Notes under the pieces: model-generated | The model's input: the letters and a program-made list of their open reading frames with translations, nothing else | The model's database searches: none | What the model was told of the DNA's origin: nothing | Shown here: positions 7,824 to 15,649 of the stretch, one piece after another | Layout: every line of letters starts with the position of its first letter | Numbering within the stretch: the stretch's first letter is position 1 | NCBI GenBank assembly: GCA_002686365.1 | Contig: NZBZ01000004.1 | Coordinates: forward strand, 162,752 to 197,571 | Source of the DNA: a bacterium | GTDB lineage: Bacteria; Patescibacteriota; Minisyncoccia; UBA6257; GWB1-50-10 | Direction of reading: 5' to 3' | Length of the DNA stretch: 34,820 bases | Program-made: the position numbers and the translations under genes

Positions 7824-7851
7824 TGAAGAAGGGGCGGATTTGTGGTAAAAA
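7823..7851 (+). promoter_or_regulatory. Probable tRNA-Gln promoter
   Basis: TTGAAG (7823-7828), a 17-base spacer and TAAAAA (7846-7851) place transcription start near 7858, about 15 bases before the tRNA. The palindrome at 7794-7823 abuts the -35. Confidence 0.55.
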
Positions 7852-7872
7852 TAGTTTGTGATGACGGTTCGT

Positions 7873-7946
7873 TCCGGGATCGTCTAGTGGTAGGACGCCA
7901 GGTTTTGGTCCTGGAAACTGGGGTTCGAATCCCTGTCCCGGAGCCA
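7873..7946 (+). tRNA. tRNA-Gln (anticodon TTG)
   Basis: A complete cloverleaf: acceptor arms TCCGGGA (7873-7879) and TCCCGGA (7936-7942); a D arm with TCTAGTGGTAGGA; anticodon stem CCAGG/CCTGG around loop TTTTGGT with anticodon TTG at 7905-7907; T arm GGGTTCGAATCCC; discriminator G; and CCA encoded at 7944-7946. The loop and the TTG anticodon specify glutamine. An encoded CCA is usual in many CPR genomes. A 30-bp palindrome and a likely promoter lie just upstream; no terminator is evident before the next gene at 7991. Confidence 0.95.
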
Positions 7947-7990
7947 GATGTTTTATTTGGGTTTAAGATGTGAGGTGGTATAATTAGTTT

Positions 7991-8158
7991 ATGGAACAAC
8001 AAACAAAAAAAGTAAATAAGCCAATGTTTTGGGTTGGTCTGGCTATGGTAGTAGTAACAGCGGCACTCTTGTTTGTAGATTTTGGGACATGGTTTATAGC
8101 TATAGGGATATTAGGATTAGTGGCTATGGGCGCTTCTAAATATAGACCAATGAAATAA
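7991..8158 (+). CDS. Small two-helix membrane protein
   Basis: A 55-residue frame with a lysine-rich start (EQQTKKVNKP) followed by two hydrophobic helices (MFWVGLAMVVVTAALLFV and TWFIAIGILGLVAMGA) and a basic end (SKYRPMK). No family is recognised; composition is that of a real small membrane protein. A perfect TATAAT (7979-7984) is six bases before the ATG, so the transcript would begin at about the start codon. That promoter placement is the main support that this short gene is real. Confidence 0.65.
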   Translation: MEQQTKKVNKPMFWVGLAMVVVTAALLFVDFGTWFIAIGILGLVAMGASKYRPMK

Positions 8159-8264
8159 TATGCTGAAAAGTCTTCATAATTGACCTTTCCTTAAATTCTT
8201 TTGATGGTTTTAAAACCTGTCTGCGTAGGCAGGGCGTCAAATAGGGGGAGCTAATGAAAATATC

Positions 8265-8287
8265 GCACAATCATGCGGTGTTTTTTT
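8265..8287 (+). terminator. Weak intrinsic terminator
   Basis: ATCGCA and TGCGGT (with a wobble pair) around CAATCA are followed by a long T run. It lies upstream of the helicase promoter and inside a possible N-terminal extension of the helicase frame, arguing against that extension. Confidence 0.5.
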
Positions 8288-8320
8288 GCGCTTGTAAAAG
8301 TAATGAGGAGATAGAATTGC

Positions 8321-8349
8321 TTGACAAAATTAAAGAAATAGAATATAAT
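8321..8349 (+). promoter_or_regulatory. Consensus sigma70-type promoter of the DEAD-box helicase gene
   Basis: TTGACA (8321-8326), exactly 17 bases, TATAAT (8344-8349). Transcription would begin near 8356, giving a leader of about 69 bases. Confidence 0.85.
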
Positions 8350-8368
8350 AAAAAAATCCTTGAGAAAA

Positions 8369-8420
8369 CGTGTAGGGTTCTTGAGCTGATAGATACGAAA
8401 TTTCCTGCACAACCCTACAG
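8369..8420 (+). promoter_or_regulatory. Leader hairpin before the DEAD-box helicase start
   Basis: TGTAGGGTT (from about 8371) and AACCCTACA (to about 8419) form a nine-base-pair stem with a 31-base loop, ending five bases before the ATG at 8425. Placement suggests control of translation initiation, for example by temperature or by the helicase itself; that role is inferred. Confidence 0.55.
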
Positions 8421-8424
8421 TTTT

Positions 8425-9654
8425 ATGAACTCCTCGTATAAGACATACGGCCGAGGCGGCCGATTTAGAAGTGGAAACAAAAGACCCCGAAGGGGCGGTT
8501 TTCGGCATTCTGGAAATTCAGGCGGAGGACAGAGTGGTGGAAGAAAAAAAGAGGAGTTCAACGTATCGCAGTATATAAATAGAAATCCCGTACAAGAGAA
8601 AGCAGTAGAGACGTACATTCCGACACACGCATTCACGGACTTTGGTTTGAGAAAAGAGATTTTAACACGAGTGGAGGCTTGCGGATTTAAGGATCCAACA
8701 CCAATTCAAGATCAAATCATTTCTCTCGTGCTTGAGGGGAGAGATGTGGTAGGTCTTGCAAACACAGGCACGGGAAAGACTGCCGCATTTCTTATTCCGC
8801 TTATTCAGAAAACTCTGGATAATCCGAATAGGGAAACACTTATTATGGCGCCAACTCGTGAGCTAGCTATTCAGATAGAAGAGGAGTTAAAGGCGCTTAC
8901 ACGAGGATGCAGAATATGGTCTACCGTATGTGTTGGAGGAGTGGGAATAGGAATCCAGCTTCGTACTCTTCGGAGAAAAAATAATTTTATAATCGGTACG
9001 CCTGGCCGTCTTCTAGATCTTATTAATAGAAAAGCTTTGCGTCTTCAAAATGTAGAAACAGTAGTTTTGGATGAGGCGGACAGAATGCTTGATATGGGCT
9101 TCATACACGACATGAAAGCAATACTTTCGGAAATTCCAGAGAAACGGCAAACTCTTTTTTTCTCAGCAACAATGCAGAAAGATATAGAATTGCTCATAAA
9201 AAATCACTCAAAAAATTCTACGGCAATTTCTGTGAAGAAGCAGGATGTGGCGGAGAATATTGAACAGGACGTGGTACGCTTCGGCAGTAATGATAAGGTG
9301 GAGGTGTTGTCTGAACTTCTTTCAGGAGAAGAATTCAGAAGGGTTCTTGTATTCGGAAGAACAAAGCATGGAGTTGAGAAGCTTTCAAAAAAACTAGCGA
9401 GGAACAGGCATAGGGCAGAATCAATCCATGGAAATAAATCTCATAATCAAAGACAGAGAGCGCTGAAAAGATTTAAAAATTCCGAAGTGAAGATTCTCGT
9501 GGCGACGGATGTTGCGGCACGTGGGCTTGATATACATAATATAAGCCACGTTATCAACTTTGATTTGCCGACGACCTACGAGGATTATGTCCATCGTATT
9601 GGGAGAACCGGTCGAGGTGAAAAGAGGGGGAAGGCGCTGACTCTAATACCGTAA
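8425..9654 (+). CDS. DEAD-box ATP-dependent RNA helicase
   Basis: 409 residues from the ATG at 8425. A short Gly/Arg-rich N-terminus (YGRGGRFRSGNKRPRRGG), typical of RNA-binding tails, precedes the helicase core. The core has a Q motif (DPTPIQDQ), motif I ANTGTGKT near residue 112, Ia PTRELAIQ, Ib GTPGRL, II DEAD near 216, III SAT near 247, IV VLVFGRT, V ATDVAARGLDI, and VI HRIGRTGR near 391. It would unwind or remodel RNA with ATP, likely in ribosome assembly or cold adaptation. The frame stays open back to 8254, but a consensus promoter and a terminator lie inside that extension, so 8425 is preferred. The C-terminus ends soon after motif VI. Confidence 0.93.
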   Translation: MNSSYKTYGRGGRFRSGNKRPRRGGFRHSGNSGGGQSGGRKKEEFNVSQYINRNPVQEKAVETYIPTHAFTDFGLRKEILTRVEACGFKDPTPIQDQIISLVLEGRDVVGLANTGTGKTAAFLIPLIQKTLDNPNRETLIMAPTRELAIQIEEELKALTRGCRIWSTVCVGGVGIGIQLRTLRRKNNFIIGTPGRLLDLINRKALRLQNVETVVLDEADRMLDMGFIHDMKAILSEIPEKRQTLFFSATMQKDIELLIKNHSKNSTAISVKKQDVAENIEQDVVRFGSNDKVEVLSELLSGEEFRRVLVFGRTKHGVEKLSKKLARNRHRAESIHGNKSHNQRQRALKRFKNSEVKILVATDVAARGLDIHNISHVINFDLPTTYEDYVHRIGRTGRGEKRGKALTLIP

Positions 9655-9682
9655 GATTTATTTTAATCTTACTGTCTTATAT
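9651..9682 (+). terminator. Possible weak terminator after the helicase gene
   Basis: GTAAGATT and AATCTTAC (eight base pairs, 9651-9672) overlap the stop codon and are followed by TGTCTTATATTTTTTT, so the T run is displaced. Confidence 0.5.
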
Positions 9683-9696
9683 TTTTTTGTAACTCT

Positions 9697-11484
9697 ATGG
9701 AAATACGAAATATCGCAATTATCGCTCATGTTGACCACGGGAAAACAACGTTAACCGATGCCATAATGAAAAAGGCGGGCGCATCAAAGGGGGAGGCAAG
9801 TATGGATTCTAATGCGCTGGAAATTGAGCGAGGTATTACTATCTACTCAAAAAACGCCGCGATTGAGTACAAGGGAACTAAGATAAATATTGTAGACACT
9901 CCTGGGCACGCGGACTTTGGTTCTGAGGTGGAACGTATTTTGCGGTCTATTGATTCGGTGCTTCTTGTTGTGGATGCGGCAGAGGGTCCTATGCCGCAAA
10001 CGCGCTTCGTGCTGAAGAAATCTCTTGCATTGGGTCTTCGCCCAATTTTAGTTGTTAATAAGATAGATAAGACTGCGGCAAATCCAGCTCGTGTGCATGA
10101 CCAGGTATTTGAATTGTTTATGGAGCTGGGGGCTACGGAGGAACAGCTCGATTTCCCTATGATATATGCAATAGGGAAGGATGGAATCGCAAAGCAGACT
10201 ATTGAGGAGGAGGGTAAGGATATTGTTCCACTTCTTGATTTGATTCTGAAGAGTGTCCCGCCTGCGTCAGGAGATATTGAGGCTCCATTTCGTGCCCAGC
10301 CATTTAATCTTGCATATGATAATTTTCTTGGACGACTCGCTATAGTCCGTGTCTATGATGGAAAAATAAAGCAGGGAGAAACGGTGTATGTAAAAAACGC
10401 GACAGGAAAAAACACAAAACACACGATAGCAAAACTTTTTACATTTAAGGGTGTGGAGCGTATTGAGATACAGGAAGTAGAAGCAGGAGACATCGCTATT
10501 ATTGCAGGAATGGAAGACGTATATATAGGAGATACGATAGGGCAGAGTCCAGAGACAAAACTTTTGGAAGCAATCGCCGTTGATGAGCCAACCGTAGAGC
10601 TGGATTTTTTAGTTAATAACTCTCCATTTGCGGGACGTGAAGGAAAGTTTGTGACTTCAAGGCAGATTCGCGAACGACTTTCGCGTGAGTTAGAGGTGAA
10701 CGTGGGGTTAAAAGTAAATTTAGACACGGGAAACGGAGAGCAGTTTACGGTATACGGAAGGGGAGAGCTGCATATCGCTATTCTTTTGGAAAATATGAGA
10801 AGAGAGGGGTATGAGCTGCAGGTTTCTCAGCCCAAAGTGATTATGAAAGAAATTGAGGGAAAGAAGCATGAACCATTTGAAGAAATCGTAGTGGACGTGC
10901 CGGTTGAATTTCAGGGCATGGTGATAGAGAAGTTGAGCAAGCGCGGAGCAAAGCTGATGAATATGGAAACGAATGAAAATCATGTACTTCTTTTTTTGGA
11001 AGGGCCCTCAAGAGGACTTTTTGGGTATCGAACGCAGTTTGTGGTTGAAACAAAAGGACAGGGGATTCTCGCTGCAAGAACGATAGGGTATCGCGCCTAT
11101 GCTGGGGAGATTGAACGGCGCGAAACCGGCTCCATGATTTCACAGGAAACCGGAAAGTCGCTTGCATTTTCACTGGCAAATTTGCAGACAAGGGGAGTGC
11201 TCTATATTAAGGCGAATACGGAAGTGTATGAAGGGATGGTAATTGGGAATACATCAAAGGGAGAGCAGATGACTGTGAATCCAATAAAAGGAAAGCATCT
11301 AACCAATATGCGCGCATCTGGTTCGGATGACGCGATTCGGCTCACTCCTCCAGCATTATTGAGTATTGAAAAGGGGCTTGAAGTTATGTCGGGAGATGAA
11401 TATTTAGAGATTACGCCTAAAAGCGTACGCTTGAGAAAACAGCACCTTACGGAACTTGACCGAAAACATCAAGGCAGGAAGTAG
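9697..11484 (+). CDS. typA: Ribosome-associated GTPase TypA/BipA
   Basis: 595 residues, the normal TypA length. The GTPase domain shows G1 AHVDHGKT at 10-17, the ERGITIYSKN switch, G3 DTPGHADFG at 67-75, and G4 NKID at 121-124. Domain 2, the EF-G-like domains III and V, and the TypA-specific C-terminal domain (MRASGSDDAIRLTPP, then SIEKGLEVMSGDEYLEITP) follow in order. TypA binds the ribosome and aids assembly of the large subunit and growth under cold or stress. It sits directly after an RNA helicase gene, consistent with a ribosome-biogenesis pair. No clear Shine-Dalgarno precedes the ATG. Confidence 0.96.
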   Translation: MEIRNIAIIAHVDHGKTTLTDAIMKKAGASKGEASMDSNALEIERGITIYSKNAAIEYKGTKINIVDTPGHADFGSEVERILRSIDSVLLVVDAAEGPMPQTRFVLKKSLALGLRPILVVNKIDKTAANPARVHDQVFELFMELGATEEQLDFPMIYAIGKDGIAKQTIEEEGKDIVPLLDLILKSVPPASGDIEAPFRAQPFNLAYDNFLGRLAIVRVYDGKIKQGETVYVKNATGKNTKHTIAKLFTFKGVERIEIQEVEAGDIAIIAGMEDVYIGDTIGQSPETKLLEAIAVDEPTVELDFLVNNSPFAGREGKFVTSRQIRERLSRELEVNVGLKVNLDTGNGEQFTVYGRGELHIAILLENMRREGYELQVSQPKVIMKEIEGKKHEPFEEIVVDVPVEFQGMVIEKLSKRGAKLMNMETNENHVLLFLEGPSRGLFGYRTQFVVETKGQGILAARTIGYRAYAGEIERRETGSMISQETGKSLAFSLANLQTRGVLYIKANTEVYEGMVIGNTSKGEQMTVNPIKGKHLTNMRASGSDDAIRLTPPALLSIEKGLEVMSGDEYLEITPKSVRLRKQHLTELDRKHQGRK

Positions 11485-11546
11485 GGCAATTAGGTATTAA
11501 GTATTTACAAGCATGACAATGCTGCGTTATGGTATATAGTACTATG

Positions 11547-14348
11547 ATGCGAAAACGTCCTGCTTTATATATTATTTTCGGCCTGATAGCGCTGTTTGCT
11601 TTTATCGCACCCCGTTTTTTTCAACTTTTGACTGATTGGTACTGGTTTGGAGAAATTGGCTTTAGTAATATTTTTACTACCATACTTTACTCCAAGATTC
11701 TTCTGGGATTAGGGGTTGGTGTCCTGGCCTTTTTTATTATCTACGGCAATCTAAGGCTTACTAGGCGGCTTGTTGTATCAAAGCCGCTTACTATCCATTT
11801 GCCCACTTCAATAAATCTTCAGGGAGGCGAGCGTGAAGGCGAGCATGGAGAAGCTGTCAGGATTAAAGAATTAGACGTAGAGAAGTATATTAATAAGATT
11901 ATCTTACCCGTCTCCATTGTGATTGGATTTTTGACTGGTCTGTTTGGAGCGGGCAGCTGGGAGACTGTGTTGAAGTATTTTAACGCAGTGCCATTTAACA
12001 CGCTCGATCCGATTTTTGGCCGCGATATTGGCTTTTACTTTTTTGATTTGCCGTTTATTCAGTTTTTGGTCGGGCTTGGCTTTTCTCTTATTATTGTTTC
12101 TTTCATAGGAGCTGCTGCAAGCTACGTTTTGCGGGGCGCTATTATTTTAAAACAGCCAGAACCAGGTTCGCCTACGCGGACGGGTATGAGAGTCTTAAAA
12201 TCTTTATTTATAGAAAAGCCGGCTAGGGTCCACCTGTCAATTCTCATCGCTTTTTTGTTTGTTTTAACTAGCTTTAAGATTTACGCCATAAGAATTCCTT
12301 CTCTTCTCTACGGTTCTACTGGGTCGTTTACCGGCGCCGGCTTTACTGATATTAATGCTGTTTTGCCGTTCTTGAAAATATTTATTTTTGTTGCCATTGT
12401 TGCAGCTGTGCTCGTTGTGATAAGTATTTTTAAAACGAGTAATCGTCTCATTGTTTTAGCTGTTGGTATTTATGTTGTAACTTCTTCTTTTGGTGGTTGG
12501 ATATATCCTTCCTTTCTGCAAAAATTCGTGGTTTCGCCAAATGAGTTGATTAAGGAAACTCCCTATATAAAGCATAATATTGCAGCCACGCAAAAGGCAT
12601 ATGCCTTGGACACAGTAACGGAGCGCGATTTAACTGGTGAGGCTGCGTTAACCATGTCTGATATTAATAATAATCGCTCCACCATTAAAAATGTGCGGCT
12701 CTGGGATCGTGAACCCCTGCTTGATACGTTTGGTCAGCTTCAGGAAATCCGCACTTACTATGATTTTGTCTCTATTGATAACGACCGTTATAATCTGAAC
12801 GGCGACTACCGTCAGGTCCTGCTCTCTCCAAGGGAGCTTGATTCTGTGAGTCTTCCTCAGCGTACCTTTATCAACGAGCGTTTGACCTTTACTCATGGCT
12901 TTGGGCTTACTCTAAGTCCGGTCAATGAAGTAACGCCGGAGGGTCTGCCAGTGTTGTTTTTGAAAGATCTGCCGCCCTTCTCCAGCATAGAATCGCTTTC
13001 AGTGAGCAGGCCGGAAATATACTATGGAGAGTTGGTCAGCGACTGGGTTGTGGTTAATACCAAAGCCCAAGAGTTCAATTATCCATCTGGCGAGGAGAAT
13101 GTCTTTGCAAAGTATGAAGGAGTGGGAGGCGTAAAAATTAAATCATTTCTTCGTAAAGTGCTGTTTGCTTTGAAATTTAGGTCATTAAAAATTCTTTTGT
13201 CTGACGACATAACTAAGGAGTCAAGAATAATGTATCATCGCGATATTGAGGAGAGAGTCAAGAAGGCGCTTCCTTTTTTGAGTCTTGATCACGACCCTTA
13301 TATGGTTGTCACTAAGGAAGGTGAGCTGAAATGGATTTATGATGTCTATACAACTTCAGATCGTTATCCGTACGCTGAGCAGGTGAAAGATGCGTTTAGT
13401 TCTTTTCCGCCGGGTAAGAGTCTTAATTATATAAGGAACTCGGTTAAGGTGGTGATTGATGCTTATGACGGTAGGATGACATTTTATATCGCAGATGAGG
13501 ATGATCCGATTATTAAAACCTACGCTAAGGTTTTCAAGGACACATTTTTGCCGCTTGAGCAGATGGATGAGGATCTGATGTCTCATATTAGATATCCCGA
13601 AGATTTGTTTGCTTACCAGACAGCACTTTACGCGGTGTATCACATGGATGAGGCACAGATTTTTTACAACAAAGAAGATCAGTGGCAGATTCCAGTCATT
13701 GCCAGCGGAGGACAGGCCGATCCAATGATGCGGCATATGATCATGAGACTGCCGGCCGAGGAGGAGGAAGAGTTTATTCTGATGATTCCGTTTACGCCTC
13801 GTGGTAAAGACAATCTCTCGGCCTGGATGGTGGCGCGTAATGACGGAGAGTTTTACGGTCAGCTGGTGGTTTACCGCTTCCCTAAACAAAAACTGGTCTT
13901 TGGGCCTAAGCAGATTACTAATCGTATCAATCAGGACACAGAGATTTCTCGGCAGATTTCTCTTTGGGATCAAAGAGGCTCTGAAGTAATAAGAGGAAAC
14001 CTTTTGGTAATCCCGATTGAAGAGTCGCTTATTTATGTCCAGCCCATCTATTTGCGGGCTGAAGGCGGCAGGATTCCAGAACTTAAAAGAGTGATTGTGG
14101 CTTATGAAAACCGAATTGCTATGGAGGAAACTTTGGATTTGGCTTTAGAGATGGTGTTTGGCGGGCGAGTTGAAGCGGGCAGAGGATCGACTACAGTAGT
14201 TCCAAGTAGGCCGGTTATCAGCCAGGATTTGATTAAGCAGGCTAAAGATTATTTTGATCAGGCTATGTCTGCCCAGCGTAATGGGAATTGGGCTTTGTAT
14301 GGCGAGAGAATCAGAAAACTGGGCGAGATATTTGAAAGCGTGAGGTAG
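11547..14348 (+). CDS. UPF0182 family large membrane protein
   Basis: 933 residues from the ATG at 11547. The N-terminal third has about seven hydrophobic helices and family-typical segments such as DWYWFGEIGFSNIFTTILYSK and DPIFGRDIGFYFFDLPF. The long C-terminal part, predicted extracytoplasmic, has ETPYIKHNIAATQKAY, YDVYTTSDRYPYAE and the RFPKQKLVFGPKQI segment seen across UPF0182 (COG1615). The molecular role is unknown. The start at 11547 is chosen because a TATAGT box (11535-11540) lies six bases upstream; the earlier in-frame ATGs at 11529 and 11544 would put the -10 inside or too near the gene. It ends with an acidic and basic tail. Confidence 0.9.
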   Translation: MRKRPALYIIFGLIALFAFIAPRFFQLLTDWYWFGEIGFSNIFTTILYSKILLGLGVGVLAFFIIYGNLRLTRRLVVSKPLTIHLPTSINLQGGEREGEHGEAVRIKELDVEKYINKIILPVSIVIGFLTGLFGAGSWETVLKYFNAVPFNTLDPIFGRDIGFYFFDLPFIQFLVGLGFSLIIVSFIGAAASYVLRGAIILKQPEPGSPTRTGMRVLKSLFIEKPARVHLSILIAFLFVLTSFKIYAIRIPSLLYGSTGSFTGAGFTDINAVLPFLKIFIFVAIVAAVLVVISIFKTSNRLIVLAVGIYVVTSSFGGWIYPSFLQKFVVSPNELIKETPYIKHNIAATQKAYALDTVTERDLTGEAALTMSDINNNRSTIKNVRLWDREPLLDTFGQLQEIRTYYDFVSIDNDRYNLNGDYRQVLLSPRELDSVSLPQRTFINERLTFTHGFGLTLSPVNEVTPEGLPVLFLKDLPPFSSIESLSVSRPEIYYGELVSDWVVVNTKAQEFNYPSGEENVFAKYEGVGGVKIKSFLRKVLFALKFRSLKILLSDDITKESRIMYHRDIEERVKKALPFLSLDHDPYMVVTKEGELKWIYDVYTTSDRYPYAEQVKDAFSSFPPGKSLNYIRNSVKVVIDAYDGRMTFYIADEDDPIIKTYAKVFKDTFLPLEQMDEDLMSHIRYPEDLFAYQTALYAVYHMDEAQIFYNKEDQWQIPVIASGGQADPMMRHMIMRLPAEEEEEFILMIPFTPRGKDNLSAWMVARNDGEFYGQLVVYRFPKQKLVFGPKQITNRINQDTEISRQISLWDQRGSEVIRGNLLVIPIEESLIYVQPIYLRAEGGRIPELKRVIVAYENRIAMEETLDLALEMVFGGRVEAGRGSTTVVPSRPVISQDLIKQAKDYFDQAMSAQRNGNWALYGERIRKLGEIFESVR

Positions 14349-14354
14349 GCGATA

Positions 14355-14391
14355 GAGTTTGCCCAAGAACGGAGTGATTGGGGGCAAACTC
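14355..14391. repeat. Hairpin with ten-base arms
   Basis: GAGTTTGCCC (14355-14364) and GGGCAAACTC (14382-14391) are complementary. No T run follows, so it may terminate poorly or act otherwise. It is adjacent to a second palindrome at 14395-14420. Confidence 0.65.
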
Positions 14392-14394
14392 ATC

Positions 14395-14420
14395 GCTTCG
14401 CATAATTTATTATGTGAAGC
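14395..14420. repeat. 26-bp near-perfect palindrome before the GIY-YIG gene
   Basis: GCTTCGCATAAT and ATTATGTGAAGC pair (one G-T) around TT and end 12 bases before the ATG at 14432. It could form a hairpin or an operator overlapping the promoter. Confidence 0.65.
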
Positions 14421-14431
14421 ACATTTGTGTC

Positions 14432-14677
14432 ATGAATTATGTAGTTTATATTCTTGAGTGTTCTGACAAAACTCTTTACGTAGGCTGTACTAACAATTTT
14501 GAAAAGCGTCTTGAACAGCACAATGTATCAAAGTGTGGTGCTCACTATACAAAAATCAGACGACCAGTGAAATTAATATATTCTGAAACTTTTAAAACTC
14601 TAACTAAAGCTCGACGTAGAGAAATAGAAATAAAGTCGTGGAAGCGGGAGAAAAAATTGGAGTTGGTTAAAACATGA
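14432..14677 (+). CDS. GIY-YIG domain endonuclease, UPF0213/YhbQ type
   Basis: 81 residues from the ATG at 14432. YVVYILECSDKTLYVGCTNN is the GIY-YIG motif pair (here VYI and YVG), followed by the conserved arginine in KRLEQHN, and the catalytic glutamate in RREIEIKSWKREKK. Length and C-terminus match the minimal YhbQ/UPF0213 group of single-domain nucleases. Its in vivo target is unknown. The earlier in-frame start at 14378 is rejected because it would read through two palindromes. Its last codons overlap the start of the PP2C gene (ATGA), so the two genes are likely co-translated. Confidence 0.88.
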   Translation: MNYVVYILECSDKTLYVGCTNNFEKRLEQHNVSKCGAHYTKIRRPVKLIYSETFKTLTKARRREIEIKSWKREKKLELVKT

Positions 14678-15540
14678 ATTTTGAGAATAAAACAAAAAAT
14701 TCTAAAGAGCGTTTTTCTGTTGAGCAGATATGCGAGCAGGGCGCTGGGCTTATGAATGAGGATGTTTTTTTTGCGCAGGGCAATGTATTTGGAGTGGCTG
14801 ATGGAGCTTCTAGTTCGAATGACTGGGAGGATCCTGATGGGAAGACAGGAGGATATCGTGCGAGTCATATTGTGGAACATGTTGTGCGTACTTCTGAAGA
14901 TTTATCGCCTCGTGAGCAGCTTCTTAAGGCAAATAAGCGGGTGGATGAGGAAATGCGTGAACATGATGATATTGATATTCAGGATAAGTGTTCTGTGTGG
15001 ACTACTACTGCTGCTCTTGTGCGTGTTGAAGATGAGAGTTTCTTGTGGGCGCAGATAGGGGATAGTCGTATAGTTCTTATATATAAGGACGAAACATTTA
15101 AAACATTGGGAAGTGATCTTGATTGGGATATAGAGATTATTGCGCTTTGGCAGAAGCTTGTGCAAAAGGGAGTTTTTGAGGAGCGTGCTCGTGATAACAG
15201 CGTGATAGATAAGCAGGTAAAAAAAGTTCGAAGCAGAGCAAATGCTGATTATGGGCTTTTGAATGGCGATGAGAGGATGGAGGAGTTTTTGCAGAGTGGG
15301 GAGAAGCCGCTTGAAAATGTATCTGCAATTCTTTTATTTACTGATGGACTTACTATTCCAAAAGAAGATCCTCGTTTAGAAGATGATATTGCTGGTATTG
15401 TTCGATTGTATAACGAGGGAGGGCTTTCAGGCGTAAAAGACCGCATTCGTTCTTTGGAGAAGAGTGACCCGAAGTTTCAGCGCTTCCCCAGATTAAAGCC
15501 CAGTGATGATATTGCTGCTGTTGCAATAAAGTTTTCGTAG
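14674..15540 (+). CDS. PP2C-family Ser/Thr protein phosphatase
   Basis: 288 residues. PPM/PP2C motifs are seen in order: NEDVFF near residue 27, VFGVADGASS near 40, WTTTAALVRVEDESFLWAQIGDSRIVLI near 108-136, LLFTDGLTIP near 222, and KPSDDIAAVAIKF at the end. The aspartates of ADG, GDS, TDG and DD are the metal-binding set, so activity is likely. There is no membrane segment. No partner kinase is visible in the window. The start codon overlaps the stop of the GIY-YIG gene by four bases, implying translational coupling. The biological target is unknown. Confidence 0.85.
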   Translation: MNFENKTKNSKERFSVEQICEQGAGLMNEDVFFAQGNVFGVADGASSSNDWEDPDGKTGGYRASHIVEHVVRTSEDLSPREQLLKANKRVDEEMREHDDIDIQDKCSVWTTTAALVRVEDESFLWAQIGDSRIVLIYKDETFKTLGSDLDWDIEIIALWQKLVQKGVFEERARDNSVIDKQVKKVRSRANADYGLLNGDERMEEFLQSGEKPLENVSAILLFTDGLTIPKEDPRLEDDIAGIVRLYNEGGLSGVKDRIRSLEKSDPKFQRFPRLKPSDDIAAVAIKFS

Positions 15541-15561
15541 AATTTGATTTTGTATTTTTTA

Positions 15562-15591
15562 ATGTATCAGTGTACTAGTACGCTGATACAT
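15562..15591. repeat. 30-bp palindrome, copy 2 of 3
   Basis: Identical in sequence to copy 1 at 7794-7823. It ends two bases before a -35-like TTGTGC (15594-15599), with TAGACT at 15618-15623 after an 18-base spacer, upstream of the AlbA_2 membrane-protein gene. Confidence 0.9.
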
Positions 15592-15649
15592 AGTTGTGCA
15601 AAAGGCTGTTTTTGCTTTAGACTAAACGCGTAGGAGCGTGTTTTTCTAT

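Noticed and set aside
7799-8002. Minus-strand frame reading GSGTGIRTPVSRTKTWRPTT
   Set aside because: It is the antisense of tRNA-Gln, a common artefact.
8254-8424. In-frame N-terminal extension of the DEAD-box helicase
   Set aside because: A consensus promoter, a terminator-like hairpin and the leader hairpin lie inside it, and helicases of this type normally begin with the Gly/Arg-rich segment.
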